From positions 1-6,391 of the forward strand of contig JAFZGK010000113.1 of NCBI GenBank assembly GCA_017555445.1: a stretch of 6,391 bases of DNA, read 5' to 3'. The stretch is from Bacteroidales bacterium. GTDB lineage: Bacteria; Bacteroidota; Bacteroidia; Bacteroidales; UBA932. This document shows, one piece after another, positions 1-6,172 of the stretch (within the stretch, counting starts at the first letter, position 1; the number at the start of each line of letters is the position of its first letter). The position numbers and the translations under genes are program-made. Below the pieces are notes generated by a model, which was given only the letters and a program-made list of their open reading frames with translations, was not told the DNA's origin and searched no databases.

Positions 1-44
1 GTATGGGCGGAGTACACGTACGCTGCGTGCACGATGCATATTAA
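1..44 (+). CDS. C-terminal end of an upstream surface protein (partial)
   Basis: The frame starting at position 3 reads MGGVHVRCVHDAY and stops at TAA 42-44; the rest of the gene lies before the window. The ending VRCVxD resembles the C-termini of many Bacteroidales secreted proteins with FISUMP or DUF1566-like domains, which often finish in a 'VRCVRD' type motif. That likeness comes from memory of the families, not from a search. The next gene starts 41 nt downstream with no recognisable promoter between, so the two could share an operon. A rival reading is frame 1, which is open from position 1 to a TAA at 79-81, but its residues match nothing I recognise. With only 13 codons visible, the call is tentative. 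Confidence 0.45.
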   Translation, partial: MGGVHVRCVHDAY

Positions 45-85
45 GATATATAAGACAAGCCCCTACACAAATAAGAAGTAAGATT

Positions 86-3000
86 ATGAAGAATAGAATG
101 AGATATATGTTTCTGGCCTTTGCGGCAGCGATGACTATGGTGCTTTCGTGCCAGAGCGAGGACTTGCTTGTACCGGATGCTTCTGTCAATGACAGTGAGT
201 ATGTAAAGGTGCAGTTCAGCACGCGAGTACCAGCAATGGAAGTAGTGAAGACAAAGGCAGTCGATCCGGACGGTGAAGCTATCACAAAGCTTGTGATGTT
301 CTGCTTCAACGAAAGAGGACTCTTTGTTTCTATCGTCGAGGCTGAAACAACCCCTCAGACAGATCTTTCGGGAACATATGAAGTGGATCTTCCTGTTGTT
401 ACTGATCGAGTGCATATCGTAGCGAATTTCCATAAGTCTCTTGACGAATCTGACATGTTAGGCAAGTCGGAGTCAGAAGTACTTTCCACAATGGTAGGAT
501 CTTCAGGTATGATGTCATACTGGGCAAGAGTGACCAAGGGTACCCGTTCTTCTATCAAGGAAGCGTTTGATACAGACTATCAGACAGTCGAGCTTATTCG
601 TGACCACGCACGTGTAACCGTTGTAGACAACTCTTCAATCTATTCCGATCTTGCTTTTACGGCAGTCAATACCAATGCTTTCGGAACAGTTGTTCCTTTC
701 AATGACGGAAGCTGGGAAGCACCGTCTCTGGACAATATGTTCGTGACACTTCCGGAAAGTGATATCAAGATTTCCGGTGATGGTGACGTGATCGCACTGG
801 CACAGCGTCAGTATCAGTATGTATTCGAGACTGAAAACACTTCAGACGATCCTGTATGTATAATTCTCAGAGGTACTGCAAGCGGTCAGACCAAGTATTA
901 CCGTGTGATGCTTATTGACGGAGAAGGAAATTTCATTCCTGTGATGAGAAACTTTACATATCAGGTGAATATTGAGGGAAGACTGGACTACGGTCAGGAT
1001 ACATTCGACGCTGCTCTTACAGCGCCTGCGTCGAACAATGTATGGGTTTCAGTCTCTGATGATGTAAAGGAAGTGAGCAGCACAGAACATTCGCTTTCTG
1101 TAAAGGAAACAGCTATCGTTTTGGGCGAGGATGCGGACGTGTTCAATACAACACATCATAAATATACAGTGTATTATACATTGAAGGCCCTTCAGGGAAC
1201 ATTGTCGGAGTCAGACAAGCCAGTCATTTCATGGCTTGACGGAAATAACGTGGCTCAGCATACATTTGCATCTTCGACATTCACTGTCAGTGCGGATGGT
1301 AAGACCGGTGAGGGTGCTGTGGAGGTGATTCTTTTCAAACCGGATGCGAGTCTGAGCACCAGAGAGGGAACAATCCTTATCAAGAAGGGTCTCCTTGAAA
1401 GAAAGGTGAACATCCTTACAATATCAAAGCAGAGCTTTGCTCCCGCATGGATCACAACAAATATCTATGGAGGAGAGGCCGGCTCTGATGTGACTATGAT
1501 GTTCCATGTTTCTGATAACTGTCCTGAAGAACTTTTCCCGATTGATGTACTTGTATCTGTGAATGATATGGATGTGCGTAATGCCTCTGGAATGGTACTT
1601 CCTATCATTACAGCTAACGACAGCAGATATGGAAAAGATAATGGAATCGGTTATAAGTATGTGCTTACAGTAAATGAGCCGGGAGACCAGCGTCTCTATC
1701 TTGAGACCATCCTCAAGCACTCTCAAGGTGATATGGTTGAGGTTACAATCGAGGCAGAGCATTTTAATCCTCTCACCAAGATTGCTACATTCCAGTCTAG
1801 TACAGACTCGAGAATCCTTATCAATAATCTCAGGTCATACGTGGCATCTACACCTGCAGACGAGTACATCTATTACTACTTCGTACCGCAGAAGATTCAT
1901 GCAGAAGTTGAGTTTGATGCTCATCTTGGGAAAGTTGTCAATACACCTCAGTCCGCATCTGAAGGCATAACAATTACAGATCCTACCGGAAAATCGACAC
2001 ATTTCCAGTATATAGATCCTAATGTAGATTACTCTACTCCAAACGTAGATGAGTTCCTCCTCTATTCGCAGAATCTTGAGCATAATCACGATAAGCCTGC
2101 AGGAACAGAATACTATTTTGACTTCTATGAGATTGATGAATCAAAATGGTCATCTACAGCAGGAAGAGTTATGGGATTATTGAGAAATACAAATGCTCCG
2201 GGTAACAAGGGTGCAGCCTTACACCTTCGTACAAAGACTCCAAAGGCTGACGAGGTCGTACGTATCGCTTCAAACCCTTACGGACAGGTGTCTGTAACAA
2301 CAGGAACCAAGGGTTCGTTGGCAAAGGAAAATTACAGCACTCCTACCAGCACAGGAACTGGAACATATAAGTCGTGTGTATTTGAACTTACAACCTTCCA
2401 TCCGTTCCACTTCTCCGCTCAGGTGAAGAAGGGTAGCTCAGTGTTGGCAGGTGGTGTGGAAATAGGATCTGTAAAACCGCAGGATGAATCGTTTGAACTC
2501 AGTTATGCACCTGGTCAGAGCGTGAATGTGGAGTTTGATGTCACAAGCTTCATGTCAAATATGACAGGTGTAACAGCAGACGAACAGTTGAGTGTGGATC
2601 CATTCGGTACATCATTTGACATCTATATCGACGCTCCTACACTTGAACTCGATGAGGCTGCAGTGGCTGCTGCCGGACTTTCATCTAAGATTAGAAAAGA
2701 CTCATCAGTGCCAGGAAGAGTAATCTACACAGTCGACGCTTCACGCAGGAACGAGAGAACATATTTCAACGGTTCAGCCCTTGCAGCGGACAATGCTAAA
2801 CTCGACCTCTTCAGAAAGCCAATTACCGACGATTATGGAGCATCAGTTGCTTCTGTTGTCCAGACGGGTGAGCGCAAGGTGATTCCTTTCAAGACAAAGC
2901 AGATTGTAAGTGCAGGTAGCATTACTCTCAGTTCAGATGAGTCGAAGGTTGTTTATTACAGCAAAACCTTCAATATCAATAATACTCCTATGACAGGAGT

Positions 3001-3262
3001 TCTTACATACGGAACTTCAGAAACCCCGATACCGGAAGGAACGTTTATCCCATTTTCAACTGAAGATGGAACACGAATTGCAGTTGTTACTGTGAGAAAA
3101 AATGGTATATTTGAACTTCGTCTCCGTGCTGAGTACGATTTCACATGGAACGATTCTCCAGTAAAATTTGAGGCAAAGATCGCTGACGTAGAGTATAAGG
3201 CAGAATTCGCTTCGCTCTCAGAGTTGGCTATGGCCCTCACAAGTGCAATCAACTTAAATTAA
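86..3262 (+). CDS. Large DUF4906/fimbrillin-like surface lipoprotein
   Basis: Encodes 1058 residues. The N-terminus is a lipoprotein signal: MKNRMR, a hydrophobic stretch to about residue 20, then the lipobox VLSC with the lipidated cysteine at 22. Acidic residues follow (CQSED), resembling the Bacteroidota surface-export signal, so exposure on the outer membrane surface is inferred. Residues about 40-320 resemble the fimbrillin/DUF4906 pattern: a KTKAVDPDGEAI segment, a VMFCFNERGLF strand, VHIVANF (109-115), a YQVNIEGRLDYG motif (292-303) and APASNN (313-318). Residues 330-450 look like an Ig- or BACON-type beta domain. The remaining roughly 600 residues are beta-rich with no domain I can name. 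The ATG at 86 is chosen because it gives an intact lipoprotein signal; the frame stays open to the window edge, but that upstream stretch is arginine-rich. A pilus subunit, pilus tip protein or adhesin are all possible; the role is unknown. Confidence 0.9.
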   Translation: MKNRMRYMFLAFAAAMTMVLSCQSEDLLVPDASVNDSEYVKVQFSTRVPAMEVVKTKAVDPDGEAITKLVMFCFNERGLFVSIVEAETTPQTDLSGTYEVDLPVVTDRVHIVANFHKSLDESDMLGKSESEVLSTMVGSSGMMSYWARVTKGTRSSIKEAFDTDYQTVELIRDHARVTVVDNSSIYSDLAFTAVNTNAFGTVVPFNDGSWEAPSLDNMFVTLPESDIKISGDGDVIALAQRQYQYVFETENTSDDPVCIILRGTASGQTKYYRVMLIDGEGNFIPVMRNFTYQVNIEGRLDYGQDTFDAALTAPASNNVWVSVSDDVKEVSSTEHSLSVKETAIVLGEDADVFNTTHHKYTVYYTLKALQGTLSESDKPVISWLDGNNVAQHTFASSTFTVSADGKTGEGAVEVILFKPDASLSTREGTILIKKGLLERKVNILTISKQSFAPAWITTNIYGGEAGSDVTMMFHVSDNCPEELFPIDVLVSVNDMDVRNASGMVLPIITANDSRYGKDNGIGYKYVLTVNEPGDQRLYLETILKHSQGDMVEVTIEAEHFNPLTKIATFQSSTDSRILINNLRSYVASTPADEYIYYYFVPQKIHAEVEFDAHLGKVVNTPQSASEGITITDPTGKSTHFQYIDPNVDYSTPNVDEFLLYSQNLEHNHDKPAGTEYYFDFYEIDESKWSSTAGRVMGLLRNTNAPGNKGAALHLRTKTPKADEVVRIASNPYGQVSVTTGTKGSLAKENYSTPTSTGTGTYKSCVFELTTFHPFHFSAQVKKGSSVLAGGVEIGSVKPQDESFELSYAPGQSVNVEFDVTSFMSNMTGVTADEQLSVDPFGTSFDIYIDAPTLELDEAAVAAAGLSSKIRKDSSVPGRVIYTVDASRRNERTYFNGSALAADNAKLDLFRKPITDDYGASVASVVQTGERKVIPFKTKQIVSAGSITLSSDESKVVYYSKTFNINNTPMTGVLTYGTSETPIPEGTFIPFSTEDGTRIAVVTVRKNGIFELRLRAEYDFTWNDSPVKFEAKIADVEYKAEFASLSELAMALTSAINLN

Positions 3263-3316
3263 CCGCAATTTGAAGAAAATTGAAAAAACAGCCACATTCC
3301 TTTTTACGTTCAGCAT

Positions 3317-3364
3317 GACCACCCCGGGCTGGGTCCTTTCAGGACTGGGGTGGTTATTTTATTT
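3317..3364 (+). terminator. Intrinsic terminator after the lipoprotein gene
   Basis: An outer stem pairs ACCACCCC (3318-3325) with GGGGTGGT (3347-3354) over 8 bp, extendable by a G-T pair. An inner stem pairs GTCC (3333-3336) with GGAC (3342-3345) around the loop TTTCA, with an unpaired left-side bulge at 3326-3331. The hairpin is followed by the T-rich tract TTATTTTATTT. It lies about 55 bp after the stop codon of the lipoprotein gene, as expected of a Rho-independent terminator. Confidence 0.85.
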
Positions 3365-3393
3365 GTCAGTTTCGAGGATAAATCCTAAATTTG
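3362..3393 (+). promoter_or_regulatory. Bacteroidota-type promoter for galM
   Basis: TTTG at 3362-3365 and TAAATTTG at 3386-3393 match the Bacteroidota primary-sigma consensus (-33 TTTG, -7 TAnnTTTG) with a 20-nt spacer, within the usual range. Transcription should start near 3399-3401, giving a leader of about 24 nt before the galM ATG at 3424. The -33 element sits within the T-rich tail of the preceding terminator. Both boxes are exact; the spacer and the position just upstream of a gene support the call. Confidence 0.75.
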
Positions 3394-3423
3394 AGAGATT
3401 ATCTGAATAAACGGAACGGCAAA

Positions 3424-4473
3424 ATGACAACAACTAAAGAACTCTGGGGTAAATCCCCTTCCGGCGAGGATGTCTTCCTATATACTCTTAAAAATTCAAC
3501 AGGTGCTTATGTCCAGCTCACGAATATAGGAGCTGGTATCGTTTCTTTGGTAGTACCTGATAAGGAAGGAAAGTTTGCAGATGTGGTGATAGGATATCCC
3601 GATGCTGCAAGTTATTTCGGTGACGGACCTTGTTCCGGAAAGATTCCCGGAAGATATGCCAACCGCATCGCCAACGGAAAGTTCACGCTTGACGGAGTAG
3701 AATACACCCTTCCTGTAAACAATGGTCCGAACCATCTCCATGGCGGTCCTGACGGATTCCAGAACAAGGTGTGGGAGAGCAGAGAACATGAAGGAGGAGT
3801 GGAGTTCATGTGTTATTCGGAAGACGGAGAAATGGGATATCCGGGTGCACTCAAGGTGATGGCGCGCTATGACTGGAGCGAAGATTCCGAACTCAGACTC
3901 ACTATGATGGCGGAATGTGACAAGCCTACCGTGCTGAATCTCACCAATCATGCATACTTCAACCTCAATGGAGAAGGAAACGGACTCATTCTTGACCATA
4001 CACTTCAGCTCAACGCTTCGGAATGGCTCCCTACCGATGAAAATCTTGTACCTCTCGGTGAAAGCGAGCCTGTTGCCGGAACTCCGATGGATTTCGTGAA
4101 TGCAAAGCCTCTTGGAAAAGACATCAAAGCAGATTTTCCTGCCTTGAAATATGGTAAAGGCTATGATAACTGCTGGGTGATTGACGGATACGAGCCGGGA
4201 CAGATCCAGGAATGTGCTGAGCTTTATTCTCCGGAAAGCGGAAGAGTTCTTCAGGTCTTTACGACCCAGCCTGGAGTCCAGGTATACACAGGAAACTGGC
4301 TTCTGGACAGTCCTGCCGGCAAGAACGGACATAAGTACGAAGATTATTGTGCAGTAGCCATCGAGTGTCAGAACTTCCCGGATGCACCTAACAAGACGGA
4401 CTATCCTTCAGCAGTCCTTCGCCCGGGCGAAGTCTATGAACAGGCTGTCATCTTCGCATTCAGCACCAGATAA
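3424..4473 (+). CDS. galM: Aldose 1-epimerase (mutarotase)
   Basis: Interconverts the alpha and beta anomers of galactose, glucose and related sugars; in the Leloir pathway it supplies alpha-D-galactose to galactokinase. The protein is 349 residues, normal for the family. Visible family motifs are GRYANRI (substrate-binding arginines R77/R81), NHLHGG with H106, LTNHAYFNL with the catalytic acid H176, GYDNCW with D248, and AIECQNFPDAPN with the catalytic base E314. There is no signal peptide, so it should be cytoplasmic. The frame can be extended to a TTG at 3391, but that codon overlaps the -7 promoter box and is not upstream-transcribed from it; ATG 3424 begins the conserved protein. thyA follows after 26 nt, suggesting co-transcription. 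No galactokinase gene or sugar transporter is visible nearby, so the physiological sugar is not certain. Confidence 0.96.
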   Translation: MTTTKELWGKSPSGEDVFLYTLKNSTGAYVQLTNIGAGIVSLVVPDKEGKFADVVIGYPDAASYFGDGPCSGKIPGRYANRIANGKFTLDGVEYTLPVNNGPNHLHGGPDGFQNKVWESREHEGGVEFMCYSEDGEMGYPGALKVMARYDWSEDSELRLTMMAECDKPTVLNLTNHAYFNLNGEGNGLILDHTLQLNASEWLPTDENLVPLGESEPVAGTPMDFVNAKPLGKDIKADFPALKYGKGYDNCWVIDGYEPGQIQECAELYSPESGRVLQVFTTQPGVQVYTGNWLLDSPAGKNGHKYEDYCAVAIECQNFPDAPNKTDYPSAVLRPGEVYEQAVIFAFSTR

Positions 4474-4499
4474 AGTAAAACGAACTAACTCACTATACA

Positions 4500-5294
4500 A
4501 TGAAACAGTATTTGGATCTTCTCCGACATATACGTGCAAACGGCGTGATGAAGAGCGACCGTACCGGCACAGGCACACAGAGCGTATTCGGTTATCAGAT
4601 GAGATTCGATCTCAGCGAAGGATTTCCTCTTCTGACCACAAAGAAATGCCACCTCAAGTCAATCATACATGAACTCCTTTGGTTCATCGCAGGTGACACC
4701 AACATCAAGTATCTCAAGGACAACGGTGTTTCAATATGGGACGAGTGGGCTGACGAAAACGGAGACCTCGGTCCAGTCTACGGTCACCAGTGGCGCAGCT
4801 GGCCTACACCGGACGGCGGCACCATCGACCAGCTTTCAAATGTGATCAATCAGATAAAGAACAGCCCGGATTCACGTCGTATGATCGTGTCTGCATGGAA
4901 TGTTGCCGAAGTGGAGAAAATGGCTCTTCCTCCATGTCATTCCCTCTTCCAGTTCTACGTAGCAGACGGCAAACTTTCTTGCCAGCTCTATCAGCGCAGT
5001 GCTGACGTCTTCCTCGGCGTGCCGTTCAATATCGCATCCTATGCTCTCCTGACCATGATGATCGCTCAGGTATGCGGTCTTCAGCCTGGAGAGTTCGTAC
5101 ATACGACCGGTGACACTCACATCTATACCAACCACTTCGAGCAGGTGGAGCTTCAGCTCTCACGCGAACCTCGTGCCCTTCCGAAGATGAAGATCAATCC
5201 TGATGTGAAGAGTGTCTTCGACTTCAAGTATGAGGATTTCGAGCTTGTGGACTACGATCCGTATCCACGTATCCCTGCACCTGTTGCTGTCTGA
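4500..5294 (+). CDS. thyA: Thymidylate synthase
   Basis: Methylates dUMP to dTMP using 5,10-methylenetetrahydrofolate as both carbon donor and reductant, releasing dihydrofolate; cytoplasmic homodimer in the known family. The product is 264 residues, the same length as E. coli ThyA, and is alignable throughout by eye without gaps. Key residues are present at the same numbers: R21 in DRTGTGT, E58, W80, the nucleophile C146 in [10 protein letters not shown]166 in [11 protein letters not shown]169, N177 and the H207/Y209 pair in GDTHIYTNH. Residue 168 is alanine where E. coli has cysteine, a position not needed for catalysis. The ATG at 4500 gives the conserved MKQYL start; there is no Shine-Dalgarno sequence, only an A-rich leader. 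It lies 26 nt after galM and 209 nt before folA, whose enzyme recycles the dihydrofolate formed here. Confidence 0.99.
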   Translation: MKQYLDLLRHIRANGVMKSDRTGTGTQSVFGYQMRFDLSEGFPLLTTKKCHLKSIIHELLWFIAGDTNIKYLKDNGVSIWDEWADENGDLGPVYGHQWRSWPTPDGGTIDQLSNVINQIKNSPDSRRMIVSAWNVAEVEKMALPPCHSLFQFYVADGKLSCQLYQRSADVFLGVPFNIASYALLTMMIAQVCGLQPGEFVHTTGDTHIYTNHFEQVELQLSREPRALPKMKINPDVKSVFDFKYEDFELVDYDPYPRIPAPVAV

Positions 5295-5329
5295 CGGCAC
5301 CGCTGCTGCGACTTTCTTTGAATGTCTTG

Positions 5330-5356
5330 CTGACGCGGATGTCGCGGCGCTGTCAG
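5330..5356 (+). other. Imperfect hairpin after thyA
   Basis: CTGACGCG (5330-5337) can pair with CGC-T-GTCAG (5348-5356), giving 8 base pairs with one bulged T at 5351 and a 10-nt loop. It lies 35 bp after the thyA stop codon. No T-tract follows, so it is not a standard intrinsic terminator. It could be a transcript-end structure or chance pairing in GC-rich sequence. Confidence 0.25.
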
Positions 5357-5395
5357 GAAAGGATTTCTATAGACCGATGATACAGGAATTGATGT

Positions 5396-5414
5396 ATTTC
5401 GTGTAGCACCGGTA
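5396..5414 (+). repeat. Direct repeat, copy 1 (thyA-folA gap)
   Basis: The 13-mer TGTAGCACCGGTA at 5402-5414 recurs exactly at 5475-5487. Allowing two mismatches, the match extends to 19 bp (ATTTCGTGTAGCACCGGTA against ATTTTTTGTAGCACCGGTA). The core contains the 6-bp palindrome ACCGGT. Its function is unknown. Confidence 0.8.
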
Positions 5415-5468
5415 AGGAAAAACGTCAATAATCAATAAAAAGCAGAAGCGATGCTACATGAATTTGAG

Positions 5469-5487
5469 ATTTTTTGTAGCACCGGTA
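5469..5487 (+). repeat. Direct repeat, copy 2, just upstream of folA
   Basis: This is the second copy of the 19-bp repeat (17 of 19 identical, 13 contiguous), starting 73 bp after the first and ending 16 nt before the folA ATG. A reverse-complement fragment, TGCTACA at 5452-5458, can pair with TGTAGCA at 5475-5481 to form a 7-bp stem with a 16-nt loop. The position in the folA leader allows a regulatory role, but a simple tandem duplication would look the same. Confidence 0.8.
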
Positions 5488-5503
5488 TCACAAAGAAAGG
5501 AAA

Positions 5504-6058
5504 ATGGAAAAGTGTCTGATTGTGGCGATTGCAGATAATGGTGCAATCGGAAAGAACAACGAACTGCTGTGGCATATATCCGAGGACCTGAAGTTCTTCA
5601 GGAGGACTACTCTCGGATGTCCTGTGATCATGGGCCGCAAGACTTTCGAGTCGATCGGACGCCCTCTGCCTAAGAGGCAGAATATCGTTGTGTCCCGTCG
5701 TGGGTTTGAGGCTCCGGAGGGGGTGAACGTAGTGGGATCGCTGGAGGAGGCGTACAAGGCTGTCGAGCATGGATTATCAGAGAATCAGGCAACTGCAACT
5801 CCCGATCCAGCATCCGTTACTTCCGATCAGATCGGGATTCACCGTCTGTTCATCATGGGAGGAGGTCAGATCTATGCACAGGCACTACCTGATATGGACC
5901 GTCTCATCATAACCCATGTCCACACCGTCATCGAGGATGCAGACACCTTCTTCCCGGCCATCGATCCGGCAGTATGGCAGGTCGCGGAGAGGTCGGAACT
6001 CATGACTGACCCGGAAACAGGTTACACTTTTGAATTTGTGACTTATTGCCGTGCCTGA
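5504..6058 (+). CDS. folA: Dihydrofolate reductase with an internal insertion
   Basis: Reduces dihydrofolate to tetrahydrofolate with NADPH, closing the cycle opened by ThyA just upstream. Visible features are GAIGKNNELLW (13-23, Met20-type loop), the active-site acid D28 in HISEDLKFF, F32, GRKTFESIGRPLP (44-56) with the NADPH-binding R45/T47, R58, the nucleotide-binding GGG at 119-121, and T137. At 184 residues it is longer than the 159 of E. coli DHFR. Most of the surplus is about 23 extra residues between the helix SLEEAYKAVE (79-88) and the strand RLFIMGGG (114-121), rich in Ala, Thr, Pro and Ser; they fall in a surface connection and should not remove catalytic residues. The ATG at 5504 has a purine-rich AAAGG a few bases upstream. 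The stop TGA is followed at once by other stop triplets. Cytoplasmic; no promoter of its own was recognised. Confidence 0.97.
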   Translation: MEKCLIVAIADNGAIGKNNELLWHISEDLKFFRRTTLGCPVIMGRKTFESIGRPLPKRQNIVVSRRGFEAPEGVNVVGSLEEAYKAVEHGLSENQATATPDPASVTSDQIGIHRLFIMGGGQIYAQALPDMDRLIITHVHTVIEDADTFFPAIDPAVWQVAERSELMTDPETGYTFEFVTYCRA

Positions 6059-6172
6059 TAAGTAGTTGATATATAATGAAATAATCATTTATGGGTACCC
6101 GAAATAAAGGAAGGGTAAACCTGTAAGATGTTGAAAAACAGCGCATAACGCGCCACGCAAAATAAACCTTTT

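Noticed and set aside
3391..3423. TTG start that would add 11 residues to galM
   Set aside because: The TTG is part of the -7 promoter box TAAATTTG and lies before the predicted transcription start; ATG 3424 fits the family start.
3496..4332. 278-codon open frame on the - strand within galM
   Set aside because: It is fully antisense to a gene with all expected catalytic motifs, and its translation looks like no protein family; long antisense frames are common opposite such codon usage.
4382..4672. 96-codon + strand frame bridging galM and thyA
   Set aside because: It overlaps the conserved end of galM and start of thyA in another frame, and its translation is arginine- and serine-rich with no family likeness.
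5459..5466. TGAATTTG as a -7 promoter box for folA
   Set aside because: It differs from TAnnTTTG at one fixed position and has no TTTG about 20 nt upstream.
5402..5503. Integron attC-like site upstream of a dfr gene
   Set aside because: No GTTRRRY/RYYYAAC core sites were seen, and the gene is paired with chromosomal thyA rather than arranged as a cassette.
5504..6058. DHFR residues differing from E. coli at trimethoprim-linked sites (L22 for P21, F31 for W30, M118 for I94)
   Set aside because: These positions vary naturally among DHFR families, so they do not indicate resistance without a measured comparison.
6093..6100. Perfect 8-bp palindrome GGGTACCC between folA and the transporter gene
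   Set aside because: An 8-bp palindrome of this sort is expected by chance every few hundred bases, and nothing around it suggests an operator.
6141..6153. GCGC-ATAAC-GCGC mini hairpin before the transporter gene
   Set aside because: The stem is only 4 bp with no T-tract after it, too weak to call a terminator or regulatory RNA.
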